A DNA stretch of 64,000 bases from Balaenoptera acutorostrata. Lineage: Eukaryota > Chordata > Mammalia > Artiodactyla > Balaenopteridae. The position numbers were made by a program, and so were the translations under genes. The stretch is taken from the NCBI RefSeq assembly GCF_949987535.1, contig NC_080074.1:23023268-23087267 (forward strand). Direction: 5' to 3'. This document shows, in pieces, positions 48,138 through 58,710 of the stretch (position 1 is its first letter; every line of letters starts with the position of its first letter). The notes beneath the pieces were generated by a model, which saw only the letters and a list, made by a program, of their open reading frames with translations, searched no databases and was not told the DNA's origin.

Positions 48138-48795
48138 AGTTTGGGGAGAATGAGGCTGGAAGTTGCAGGGCAAATATCTAGAAAGTAAAGGGCTGTGTAG
48201 AAAAAGAAGAGCTCCCAAAATCTGCCTCATAATACTGAGTATTAGGCTATGCATGTGTAGCGTGAAACTCCACAAGCCAGAAAAAGAAAAACCAGATATT
48301 TGTAAGAAGAACAATTCCCAGAACTTGTACAGGGTGGAAAGACATTGAATATCTGACCAGTCAGTGTGGAGAGTCCTGGGACATTAAGTGGAGACCCCAA
48401 AGGGGTTACACCCTAATAGTAGGACTGACCTATCCTAGAGAGAAGACTACTCTCCAGCCACTCTATCAGACCTTCAAAGGGGATTTGAAGTAATTAAACT
48501 GATTAACAAATAATTTAGCTGCCTGCCAAGAAAAAAGTTAACACTTTTTTGTAAATGAAAATCAGAACATTATATATCTAAGCATGTTGATTGCCATCAG
48601 TATAATGTCTCATCTTTTTATTTAAACAAATAAATGTAAATCAAATGAATTCATTATTTAACAAAAAATTTTATATAAATAATGAAAAACTGCAAGTAGA
48701 GGAAACATGACAAAGAGAAAAACAGAAATAAGTTAGAAAATAGAATTGTTAAATTCAAGACAAAATATATACATTCCTAGTAAATCCTAGTAAAT
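48138..48795. other. Non-coding stretch, nothing recognised
   Basis: AT-rich, with no L1 3' sequence. This matters for the 5'-only L1 piece that follows. Confidence 0.5.
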
Positions 48796-50345
48796 TATCG
48801 ATATGTATGTTCCTATTTCCATTTTCTAAATTGTTTGGGGTTTGTTATTGTAAGTCTTTTCCTTCTCTTGTGTTTCCTGCCTAGAGAAGTTCCTTTAGCA
48901 TTTGTTGTAAAGCTGGTTTGGTGGTGCTGAATTCTCTTAACTTTTGCTTGTCTGTAAAGGTTTTAATTTCCCCATCGAATCTGAATGAGATCCTTGCTGG
49001 ATAGAGTAATCTTGGTTGTAGGTTTTTCCCTTTCATCACTTTAAGTATGTCCTGCCACTCCCTTCTGGCTTGCAGAGTTTCTGCTGAAAGATCACCTGTT
49101 AACCTTATGGGGATTCCCTTGTATGTTATTTGTTGCTTTTCCCTTGCTGCTTTTAATATTTTTTCTTTGTATTTAATTTTTGATAGTTTGACTAATATGT
49201 GTCTTGGCGTGTTTCTCCTTGGATGTATCCTGTATGGGACTCTCTGTGCTTCTTGGACTTGATTGACTATTTCCTTTCCCGTGTTATGGAAGTTTTCAAC
49301 TATAATCTCTTCAAATATTTTCTCAGTCCCTTTCTTTTTCTCTTCTTCTGGGACCCCTATAATTTGAATGTTGGTGTGTTTAATGTTGTCCCAGGGGTCT
49401 CTGAGACTGTCCTCCATTCTTTTCATTCTTTTTTCTTTATTCTGCTCTGTGGTAGTTATTTCCACTATTTTATCTTTCAGGTCACTTATCTGTTCTTCTG
49501 CCTCAGTTATTCTGCTATTGATCTCTTCTAGAGAATTTTTAATTTCATTTATTGTGTTGTTCATCATTGTTTGTTTGCTCTTTAGTTCTTCTAGGTCCTT
49601 GTTAAACATTTGTTGTATTTTCTCCATTCTATTTCCAAGATTTTGGATTATCTTTAGTATCATTACTCTGAATTCTTTTTCAAGTAGACTGCCTATTTCC
49701 TCTTCAGTTGTTTGGTCTGGTGGGTTTTTACCTGGCTTCTTCATCTGCTGGGTGTTTCTCTGTCTTCTCATTTTGCTTAACTTACTGTGTTTGGGGTCTC
49801 CTTTTCTCAGGCTGCAGGTTCATAGTTCCCACTGTTTTTGGTGTCTGCCCCCAGTGGCTAAGGTTGGTTCAGTGAGTTGTGTAGGCTTCCTGGTGAAGGG
49901 GACTAGTGCCTGTGTTCTGGTGGATGAGGCTGGATCTTGTCTTTCTGGTGGGCGGACTGCGTCCAGTGGTGTGTTTTGGTGTGTGTGTGAACTTATTATG
50001 ATTTTAGGCAGCCTCTCTGCTAATGTGTGGGGTTGTGTTCCTGTCTTGCTAATTGTTTGTAGCTTGCTGGTCGTTGAGTGGAGCTGGGTCTTAGTGTTGA
50101 GATGGAGATCTCTGGGAGAGCTTTCGCCTTTTGATATTACATGGAGCTGGGAGGTCTCTGGTGCACCAATATCCTGAACTCGGCTCTCCCACCTCAGAGA
50201 TGCAGGCCTGACACCTGGCCACAGCACCAAGACCCTGTCAGCCACACGGCTGCTAGTGTTGGAGGGTCTTCTGCAGAGGCAGGGGGTGGCCATGGCTCAC
50301 TGTGAGGACAAGGACACTGGCAGCAGAAGTTCTGGGAAGTCAGGA
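48796..50345 (-). mobile_element. L1 5' fragment lacking its 3' part
   Basis: On the minus strand: 5' UTR (about 50345-49772), complete ORF1 (49771-48881), the inter-ORF spacer and only the first handful of ORF2 codons (to ~48796). It then stops in unrelated AT-rich DNA. ORF2, the 3' UTR and A-tail are missing. L1 copies are normally shortened at the 5' end, so this is the reverse of usual. Confidence 0.9.
48881..49771 (-). CDS. Intact L1 ORF1 reading frame (ORF1p, RNA-binding)
   Basis: An uninterrupted 296-codon frame beginning MRRQRNTQQM and ending LQQMLKELL. It aligns end to end with the 297-residue ORF1 at 57759-58652. ORF1p is the trimeric nucleic-acid chaperone that coats L1 RNA in cytoplasmic ribonucleoprotein particles. 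Visible parts: a charged N-terminal segment (1-45), a long coiled coil (about 46-125), an RRM-like domain with IQIIGVPEEE (RNP2) and RHILVKLSKI (RNP1) segments (about 134-215), and a C-terminal domain with the LYPARISFRF stretch. The start is the first ATG after the 5' UTR and matches the sister copy. One indel relative to that copy falls in the acidic run after IGVPEE. There is no ORF2 partner in cis, and expression is not shown. Confidence 0.85.
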   Translation of the reverse strand: MRRQRNTQQMKKPGKNPPDQTTEEEIGSLLEKEFRVMILKIIQNLGNRMEKIQQMFNKDLEELKSKQTMMNNTINEIKNSLEEINSRITEAEEQISDLKDKIVEITTTEQNKEKRMKRMEDSLRDPWDNIKHTNIQIIGVPEEEKKKGTEKIFEEIIVENFHNTGKEIVNQVQEAQRVPYRIHPRRNTPRHILVKLSKIKYKEKILKAAREKQQITYKGIPIRLTGDLSAETLQARREWQDILKVMKGKNLQPRLLYPARISFRFDGEIKTFTDKQKLREFSTTKPALQQMLKELL

Positions 50346-50539
50346 GCGGATGATATTTAGAGATACCTGTTTCAAGCTAAATACCAGCCTTTCTATTACA
50401 TAGCATTAGGTATTTCTTGGCAAGTCCAGACTTCCATTTCTAATAATATGGTCTCTAGAACTTGTTTTGATCTCCTTCTGACTGCCAGAATGCCATTTTT
50501 AAATACCATCCTGTTATGCAAATGCATAGCATAGCAAAG

Positions 50540-50745
50540 TGGACTTAAAGGCCCTGGGCTTGCTTCTCAGCTTCACCACTCACTAGCTGTGTGCAGTTGA
50601 ACTATGTTCTCAACTTGGGAACTTCTCTGAGCCTCTGTTTCCTTACCTGATAAATGAAGATCATGATACAGTCAACCTTACCATGTTTTTTTGAGACTTA
50701 AATGAGATTGGGCCTGACACAGAGTAGCCATTTGATGAAAACTGC
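50540..50745 (+). repeat. MIR SINE remnant
   Basis: 'tcaccactcactagctgtgt', then 'gagcctctgtttccttacct' and 'gataaatgaagatcatgata', is sense MIR. Confidence 0.75.
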
Positions 50746-51444
50746 TCAACTCTGACTCAGAAATATAGATGGGATCATTCATTCTCAGCTCAGTAAACCA
50801 TAAAAAGTTTTGAGAAAAAGTTAAAAGCAGTGAATAAGATTATTATTTCAATGTAAGCAAACCTAATTCCTGTCACTTGTCACTTGTCAGGGTAATGCAA
50901 TGAAATAGCTAATACCTGAGCCATATATCTGCTCCTAACTACTGTGAAATTACCCAAAGGAGCCAGGCAAGCCTTCTCTCTGTTGAGCCATTAAATTATC
51001 CCTCTTCTAGAAATGGACAACAACAGCTAGACCTCCTGTGTTCCATGGTGATTTGTTCTTCAGCCTTTTGTTCAGGCAGAGGGACAACCGTTATTAACAT
51101 AAAACCCTGTCTCCTGCTGGACTCTAGTGAAACGGGAGCCCCATTTATCTAGAAGTAGATGATCAAGGAGTAGATGCTGTCTACAAAGTCTAGAACACTC
51201 ACACAACATTTCATTTGAATGTTAGGTAGGCCTAGTTATCCATTCCCTGTCAAAACCACATCATAAGACTCACTGGCATTCCCTTACCCCTTAATCCACT
51301 TACAGTTTATACCCTCTCTTCCCCCAAACTTTGGGGTTGGTTTTATAAGAACAATGACAAAAATATTTTGAATTTGAATATTACTTAATCAGACAAAGAG
51401 GAGTTTCTAAAGTGGATTTTTCTTTAGGTTGTCTTTTTTATTGT

Positions 51445-51745
51445 TACTTTAAAAAATATTTCTGAGTATTTAATCTACTCTACACCAGGCACTTACGTGT
51501 TAACTATCTCATTTAATTACAGTAGAACAATACTTGTTAAGAACATGGGCTTTAGAATCAGAAAAATTGGGGTTCAAGTTCAGATTCTACAGTTACACCT
51601 AGAGATTTGTCATTATCATCTCTATTTCATGATAAGGAAATTGAAGCTGAGGGAGATTTTAAAACTTAATCAAAGTCACCCAGCCAGCAAGGGGCAGAGT
51701 TGGAATTTCAACCAAGGTCTGCTTGACCAAAGTTTCTGTTTGCCA
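51445..51745 (-). repeat. MIR remnants, probably two overlapping
   Basis: The outer part ('aggcacttacgtgttaacta' to 'gataaggaaattgaagctga' and 'gtcacccagccagcaagggg') is antisense MIR. The middle (51525-51600, 'gaacatgggctttagaatca') resembles sense MIR, suggesting one inserted in another. Confidence 0.55.
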
Positions 51746-52084
51746 GGACTTTCCAATTGCTCTTACAGCATGGAGGCTTCTCAGACACTATAGTTCTAAA
51801 ATGTTGCATCACACTCTCCTTTGAGAATATTAAGAAGTCGGTGGACTTTCTCCCCAGAAACATGTAATATATGTTTACTATATAATAACATATAATTTCA
51901 GGAGGTTAACAGACCTTTGAAACCCAATTTCTGGAGGTCAATGGACTTTAGATTGAGAATCCTTGCTTCTAAGCTGTGGTAGTTGTCATAGTGTCCAGAA
52001 GTGGTCTCTTCTCAATATTACTTAACCTTTCGGGAAGTAGTGACAGATCATGAGTCACACAGAAGGTAATCCATTCTTAGTCAT

Positions 52085-52205
52085 TCCATATATATTTATT
52101 GGATATCTCCTCTGTGCCAGACACCGTTAAAGTCACTGAACATATAGCAGAGAATGAAACAGATGAAAATATCTGCTCTTCAAGAAGCTTACATCCTAGT
52201 TGGTC
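52085..52205 (-). repeat. L2-like LINE 3' end (antisense)
   Basis: 'tatatttattggatatctcc' and 'tctgtgccagacaccgttaa', then 'caagaagcttacatcctagt', follow the antisense L2 terminus. Confidence 0.6.
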
Positions 52206-52479
52206 ATTTTTTTTACATGCCTACTCCCCACCCACAAATGGAGTTTCCAAGTTTCTTACCTCTCATGTTAAAATCTGGGCACACTTTTGCCCTGCTATAG
52301 TGTTTTAGACTCAATTTTAATCGACATTAGCCAGATTATTTTCAATTGGTAAAGTTAACTTGAAGGAATTTACCTCAACACAGTAAAGGTCATAGATGAA
52401 AAGCACACAGCTAAATTGATACTCAATGGTGAAAATCTTTAAACTTTTGCTCTGAGATCTAGAACAAGACAAGGATGCC

Positions 52480-54480
52480 CACTCTCACCACTTCTATTCA
52501 ACATAGTACTGAAAGTCCAGACCAGAACAGTTAGGCAAGGAAAAGAAATAAAGGAATCCAAATCAGAAAGGAAGAAATAAAATTATCTCTGTTTCACAGG
52601 TGACATGATCTTATATGTAGAAAACCCTAAAGACTCCACACATAAAAAACTATTAAACTAATAAACAAATTCAGCAAAGTTGCAGGATAGAAAAATCAAC
52701 ATATGAAAATTGGTCACATATCTATACTAAAAACAAATTATCCAAAAGGAAATTTAAAAAACAATCCCATTTATAATAACATCAATAATATAAAATAAAA
52801 TACTTATGACTAAACTTAACCAAGGAGGTGAAAGATTTGTACACTGAAAACTGTAAAACACTGATGAAAGAAATTAAAGCAGGTACACATTAAGTAGAAA
52901 GATATTTTGTGTTCATGGATTGGAAGATTTAATATTGTTAAAATGTTGATACTACAGATTCAATTTCTATCAAAATGCCAATGGCCCTTTGTTACAGAAA
53001 TAGAAAAAAACAATTCTAAAATTCATATGGAATCACAAAAGACCCCAAATAGCCAAAGCAATTTTGAGCAAAAAGAACAAAGCTGGATGCATCACACTTC
53101 CTGATTTCAAAAGATAATACAAAGCTACAGTAATCAAAACAGTAAGGTACAAGCATAAAAACATACATAGAGATAATGGAACAGAGTAGAGAGCCCAGAA
53201 ATAAATCCATGAAAATAACTGTCAAAAGATCTTCAGTAAGGGTGCCAAGAATACACAATGGGGGGAAAGGTAGTCTATTCAATAAATAGTATGGGGAAAA
53301 CTGGATATCCACAGGCAAAAGAATGTAATTGGACTCTTGTCTTATACCACACACAAGAATATACTCATGGGTTAAAGACTTAAATGTAAGACCTGAAACT
53401 GTAAAACTCCTAGAAAAAAACACAGGGGAGAAGCTTCATGACATTTATCTTGGCAAAGATTTCTTGAATATGACACCAAAAGCACGGGCAACAAAAACAA
53501 AAATAGACATGTGGAACTACATCAAACTAAAAAGTTTCTACACAGCAAATGAAGCAGTCAACAAAATGGAAAGGCAACCTACAGAATGGAAGAAAATATT
53601 TGCAAACCATGTATTGCCTGGTGGCACAGTGGTTAAGAATCCACCTGCCAATGCAGGGGACACGGTTTCAGTCCCTGGTCCAGGAAAATCCCACATGCCA
53701 CAGAGCAATTAAGCCCATGCACCACAACTACTGAGCCTGCACTCTAGAGCCCATGAGCCACAACTACTGAGCCTGCATGCCACAACTACTGAAGCCCACA
53801 CGCCTAGAGCCCATGCTCCACAACAAAGAAGCCACCACAATGAGAAGCCCATGCACAACAAAGAGTAACCCCCGTTCACCACAACTAGAGAAAGCACGCA
53901 CACAGCAATGAAGACCCAATGCAGCCAAAAATAAATAAATAAAATAAAATAAAATGTTAATTTCCAAAATATATATGGAGATCATATGTCTTCTGCAACC
54001 TAATAGCAAAAACAGCAAATAACACAATTTTTAAATGGGCTAAGGACTTGAATAGACATTTCTCCAAAGAAGACATTCAAATGGCCAGTAGGTATATGAA
54101 AAAAAGCTCAACATCACTAATCAGTGGGGAAGTACACATCAAAACCACAATGAGATATCACTTCACACCAGTCAGAATGGCAATTAGCAAAAAAAAGTAA
54201 AGATAACATGTGTTGGTGAGGATGTGGAGAAATGGGAACCCTTGTACACAATGGGTGTGAATGCAAATGGTGCAGCTACTGTGGAAAAAAGTGTGGAGGT
54301 TCCCCCCAAAATTAAAAATAAAACTACCATATGATCCAGCAATTTCACTTCTGTGTATTCATCCAAAAGAAATGAAATTAGGATCTCAAGAGATATTAGC
54401 ACTCCCATGTTCATAGCACACTATTCACAATAGCCAAAATGTGGAAACAACCTATATATCCATTGACACATGAACTGATA
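52480..54480 (+). pseudogene. L1 ORF2 remnant of the outer old L1
   Basis: Fragments of the L1 reverse transcriptase with many stops. At DNA level the RT motif region is near 52590-52625 ('tttcacaggtgacatgatct', so the first Asp is changed). Frame 53329-53712 covers a distal segment (WVKDLNVRPETVKLL, KLKSFYTANEAVNKMERQP) before running into the SINE. The region 54000-54480 carries the end of ORF2. Clearly older than the type A and B copies. Confidence 0.85.
53616..53954 (+). mobile_element. CHR-type SINE with reiterated internal module
   Basis: The head is truncated ('cctggtggcacagtggttaa', B-box degraded to 'ggtttcagtccc'). 'ccacaactactga' occurs three times between 53722 and 53790. The tail is (TAAA)n/(AAAAT)n at 53928-53954. 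No clean TSD was found, and a few L1 bases appear lost at the site. Confidence 0.88.
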
Positions 54481-54506
54481 AAGAAAATATGGTATCTAAT
54501 ATGATA

Positions 54507-56290
54507 ATCTGAATAGATGCAGAAAAAGCTTTTGACAAAATTCAACACCCATTTATGATAAAAACCCTCCAGAAAGTAGGCATAGAGGGAACTTACCTCA
54601 ACATAATAAAGGCCATATATAACAAACCCACAGCCAACATCGTTCTCAATGGTGAAAAACTGAAACCATTTCCACCAAGATCAGGAACAAGACAAGGTTG
54701 CCCACTCTCACCACTATTATTCAACATAGTTTTGGAAGTTTTAGCCACAGCAATCAGAGAGGGAAAAGAAATAAAAGGAATCCAAATCAGAGAAGAAGAA
54801 GTAAAACTGTTACTGTTTGCATATGACATGATAGTATACATAGAGAATCCTAAAGATGCTACCAGAAAACTACTAGAGCTAATCAATGAATTTGGTAAAG
54901 TAGCAGGATACAAAATTAATGCACAGAAATCTCTTGCATTCCTATACACTAATGATGAAAAATCTGAAAGAGAAATTAAGGAAAAACTCCCATTTACCAT
55001 TGCAACAAAAAGAATAAAATACCTAGGAATAAACCTATCAAAGGAGACAAAAGACCTGTATGCAGAAAACTATAAGACACTGATGAAAGAAATTAAAGAT
55101 GATACAAACAGATGGAGAGATATACCATGTTCTTGGATTGGAAGAATCACCATTGTGAAAATGACTATACTACCCAAAGCAATCTACAGATTCAGTGCAA
55201 CCCTTATCAAACTACCAATGGCATTTTTCACAGAACTAGAACAAAAAATTTCACAATTTGTCTGGAAACACAAAAGACTCCGAATAGCCAAAGCAATCTT
55301 GAGAAGGAAAAACGGAGCTGGAAGAATCAGTCTTCCTGACTTCAGACTATACTACAAAGCTACAGTAATCAAGACAGTATGGTACTGGCACAAAAACAGG
55401 ACTATAGATCAATGGAACAGGATAGAAAGCCCAGAGATAAACCCACGCACAGATGGTCACCTAATTTTTGATAAAAGAGGCAAGAATATACAATGGAGAA
55501 AAGACAGCCTCTTCAATAAGTGGTGCTGGGAAAACAGGACAGCTACATGTAAAAGAATGAAATTAGAACACTCCCTAACACCATACACAAAAAGAAACTC
55601 AAAATGGATTAAAGACCTAAATGTAAGGCCAGACACTATAAAATTTTTAGAGGAAAACATAAGCAGAACACTGTACAACATAAATCACAGCAAAATCCTT
55701 TTTGACCCACCTCCTAGAGAAATGGAAATAAAAACAAAAATAAACAAATGGGACCTAATGAAACTTAAAAGCTTTTGCACAGCAAAGGAAACCATAAACA
55801 AGATGAAAAGACAACCCTTAGAATGGGAGAAAATATTTGCCAACAAAGCAACTGACAAAGGATTAATCTCGAAAATATACAAGCAGCTCATGAAGCTCAA
55901 TATCAAAAAAACAAACAACCCAATCCAAAACTGGGCAGAAGACCTAAATAGACATTTCTCCAAAGAAGATATACAGATTGCCAACAAACACATGAAGGGA
56001 TGCTCAACATCACTAATCATTAGAGAAATGCAAATCAAAACTACAGTGAGGTATCACCACACACCAGTCAGAATGGCCATCATCAAAAAATCTACAAACA
56101 GTAAATGCTGGAGAGCGTGTAGAGAAAAGGGAACCCTCTCGCATTGTTGGTGGGAATGTAAATTGATACAGCCACTATGGAGAACAGTATGGAGGTTCCT
56201 TAAGAAACTAAAAATAGAACTACCATATGACCCAGCAATCCCACTACTGGGCTTATACCCTGAGAAAACCATAATTCAAAAAGAGTCATG
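54507..56290 (+). pseudogene. L1 ORF2 C-terminal two-thirds, open but truncated and interrupted
   Basis: From about 54507 the frame reads RT palm through thumb and C-terminal Cys-rich region. It is open from 54555 ([16 protein letters not shown]) to the nested insertion. The catalytic FADD motif reads FAYD, with TAT at 54822-54824 replacing the first Asp codon, which should abolish RT activity. A TGA replaces Ser just upstream (near 54511). The Cys-rich motif is altered at its second position group ([18 protein letters not shown]). The frame continues artificially to 56555 into the 5' UTR of the inserted L1. The last part of the original frame resumes at about 62925-63174. The endonuclease domain is absent because the element is 5'-truncated. 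Confidence 0.9.
56278..56290 (+). repeat. Target-site duplication, left copy, of the full-length L1
   Basis: 'aaaaagagtcatg' is identical to 62912-62924. Removing the intervening DNA restores continuous middle-L1 sequence. Confidence 0.95.
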
Positions 56291-57758
56291 CGCTGGGGCT
56301 GCTGCTGCCGCCTCCAAAAAGCCTGTGTGTGAGCACAGGTCACTCTCCACACCTCCCCTCCCGGGAGCCTGTGCAGCCCGCCACTGCCAGGGTCCCGGGA
56401 TCCGGGGACAACATCCCCGGGAGAACGCACTGCGCGCCTCGAGCTGGTGCAACGTCACGCCGGCCTCGGCCGCCGCAGGCTCGCCCCGCCTCCTCTGTAC
56501 CCCTCCCTCCCCCCGCCTGGGTGAGCCAGAGCCCCCGAAGCAGCTGCTCCTTTAACCCCGTCCTGTCTGGGCGGGGAACAGACGCCCTCAGGCGACCTAC
56601 ACGCAGAGGCGGGTCCAAATCCAAAGCTGAACTCCGGGAGCTGTGCGAACAGGGAAGAGAAGGGGAAATCTCTCCCAGCAGCCTCAGAAGCAGCGGATTA
56701 AAACTCCACAAACAACTTGATGTACCTGCATCTGTTGAATACCTGAATACACAACGAATCCTCCCAAATTCAGGAGGTGGACTCTGGGAGCAGGAGATAC
56801 TAATTTTTCCCCTTTTCCTTTTTTTGTGAGTGTATAGGTGTATGCTTCTGGGTGAGATTTTGTCTGTATAGCTTTGCTTCCACCATTAGTCCTAGGGTTA
56901 GGTCCGTCCGTGTTTTTTTTTTTTTTTTTTTTTTTTTTTAACTTACAAAATTTTTTTTTCCTAATAAATGGTTTCTTAATAATTTTTTCCTTATCTTCTA
57001 TTTTTAGAAATTAAAAATTTTTTTAATAAGTTTTTTCATATTTTTTATTTTAAAAAATTAAAAAATTTTTTTTCTTAATAATTTTTTTCTTATTTTTTAC
57101 TATAAAAAATTAATAAATCTATTTTTAAAAATTAAAAACAATTTTTTTTTCTGAATACATTTATTCTTAATAATTTTTTTTCTTATTTTTTATTATAATA
57201 GCTTTATTTTATTTTATTTTATCCTCTTTCTTTCTATTTTTTTCTCCCTTTTATTCTGAGCTGTGTGGATGAAAGGCTCTTGGTGCTCCAGCCAGGCATC
57301 AGGGCCGTGCCTCTGAGGTGGGAGAGCCAACTTCAGGACACTGGTCCACAAGAGACCTCCCAGCTCCACGTAATACCAAACGGCAAAAATCTCCCAGAGA
57401 TCTCCATCTCAACATCAAGACCCAGCTTCACTCAACGACCAGCAAGCTACAGTGCTGGACACCCTATGCTAAACAACTAGCTAGACAGGAACACAACCCC
57501 ATCCATTAGCAGAGAGGCTGCCTAAAATCAAAATAAGGCCACAGACACCTCAAAATACACCACCAGACGTGGACGTGCCCACCAGAAAGACAAGATCTAG
57601 CCTCATCCACCAGAACTCAGGCACTAGTTCCCTCCACCAGGAAGCCTACACAACCCACTGAACCAACCTTAGCCACTGGGGACAGATACCAAAAACAACG
57701 GGAACTACGAACCTGCAGCCTGTGAAAAGGAGACCCCAAACACAGTAAGATAGGCAAA
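56291..57758 (+). promoter_or_regulatory. 5' UTR / presumed internal promoter of the full-length L1
   Basis: Three parts are visible. (1) A GC- and CpG-rich start at 56291-56700, with about 30 CpG by eye. (2) A T-rich, degenerate repetitive block at 56910-57245. (3) A segment at 57255-57758 shared with the 5' UTRs of the L1 copies at 8291-8960 and 49772-50345. By analogy with other mammalian L1s this region should hold an internal RNA polymerase II promoter; the sequence alone does not prove activity. Confidence 0.7.
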
Positions 57759-58652
57759 ATGAGACGACAGAAAAACACACAGCAGATGAAGGAGCAGGCT
57801 CAAAACACACTGGACTTAACAAATGAAGAGGAAATAGGTAGTCTACCTGAAAAAGAATTCAGAATAATGATAGTAAGGATGATCCAAAATCTTGGAAATA
57901 GAATAGACAAAATGCAAGAAACATTTAACAAGGATGTAGAAGAACTAAAGAGGAACCAAGCAATGATGAAGAACACAATAAATGAAATTAAAAATACTCT
58001 AGATGGGATCAATAGTAGAATAACTGAGGCAGAAGAAAGGATAAGTGACCTGGAAGATAAAATGGTGGAAATAACTACTACAGAGCAGGATAAAGAAAAA
58101 AGAATGAAAAGAACTGAGGACAGTCTCAGGGACCTCTGGGACAACATTAAACGTGCCAACATTCGAATTATAGGGGTACCAGAAGAAGAAGAGAAAAAGA
58201 AAGGGACTGAGAAAATTTTTGAAGAGATTATAGTTGAAAACTTCCCTAATATGGGAAAGGAAATAGTTAATCAAGTCCTGGAAGCACAGAGAGTCCCATA
58301 CAGGATAAACCCAAGGAGGAACACGCCAAGACACATATTAATCAAACTGTCAAAAATTAAATATAAGGAAAACATATTAAAGGCAGCAAGGGAAAAAAAA
58401 CAAATAACACACAAGGGAATCCCCATAAGGTTAACATCTGATCTCTCAGCAGAAACTCTGCAAGCCAGAAGGGAGTGGCAGGATATACTTAAAGTCATGA
58501 AGGAGAAAAACCTACAACCAAGATTACTCTACCCAGCAAGGATCTCATTCAGATTCGATGGAGAAATTAAAACCTTTACAGACAAGCAAAAGCTGAGAGA
58601 GTTCAGCACCACCAAACCAGCTTTACAACAAATGCTAAAGGAAATTCTCTAG
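57759..58652 (+). CDS. L1 ORF1 protein (RNA-binding, trimeric)
   Basis: An open 297-codon frame. ORF1p binds L1 RNA in cis, forms coiled-coil trimers and assists target-primed reverse transcription as a nucleic-acid chaperone. Visible parts: a charged N-terminal segment (residues 1-45), a heptad-rich coiled coil (about 46-128, including INEIKNTLDGINSRITEAEE), an RRM-like domain (about 134-215) with RNP2-like NIRIIGVPE and RNP1-like RHILIKLSKI, and a C-terminal domain (216-297) with LLYPARISFRF. The length is typical of non-primate mammalian ORF1p. The start is chosen because a second intact copy at 48881-49771 begins the same way (MRRQ) and no in-frame upstream ATG extends it. ORF2 begins 58 nt downstream. 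Confidence 0.95.
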   Translation: MRRQKNTQQMKEQAQNTLDLTNEEEIGSLPEKEFRIMIVRMIQNLGNRIDKMQETFNKDVEELKRNQAMMKNTINEIKNTLDGINSRITEAEERISDLEDKMVEITTTEQDKEKRMKRTEDSLRDLWDNIKRANIRIIGVPEEEEKKKGTEKIFEEIIVENFPNMGKEIVNQVLEAQRVPYRINPRRNTPRHILIKLSKIKYKENILKAAREKKQITHKGIPIRLTSDLSAETLQARREWQDILKVMKEKNLQPRLLYPARISFRFDGEIKTFTDKQKLREFSTTKPALQQMLKEIL

Positions 58653-58710
58653 GCGAGAAACACAAGAGAAGGAAAACACCTACAATAACAAACCCAATAC
58701 ATTTAAGAAA

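Larger units (their letters stand above)
52363..54491 (+). mobile_element. Old L1 (outermost of the nest), left part
   Basis: Diverged L1 ORF2 sequence from within the RT region ('agaacaagacaaggatgccc', 'caacatagtactgaaagtcc') through the C-terminal region to 'tttgataaagaaaatatg'-type text at 54480-54491, where a younger L1 interrupts it. The continuation is at 63551-64000. A SINE splits it at ~53616-53954. Confidence 0.88.
54492..56290 (+). mobile_element. Younger truncated L1 (middle of the nest), left part
   Basis: Type-B L1 starting inside the RT coding region and inserted in the old L1. The flanks 54481-54491 and 63540-63550 ('aagaaaatatg') give an 11-bp TSD. It is split after 56290 by the full-length L1 and resumes at 62925, ending with AATAAA at 63520-63525 and an A-tail. 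Confidence 0.93.

Noticed and set aside
47702..48314. Frames of 77-131 codons on both strands around 47.7-48.3 kb
   Set aside because: Produced by translation of a CHR SINE and its flanks; the SINE has a perfect TSD.
49368..50177. 269-codon plus-strand frame
   Set aside because: Antisense of the minus-strand L1 ORF1 and 5' UTR; the minus frame has the recognisable ORF1p domains.
56291..56829. CpG-rich patch with overlapping GC-rich frames as a host promoter and first exon
   Set aside because: It lies exactly at the 5' end of the full-length L1, inside its target-site duplication.
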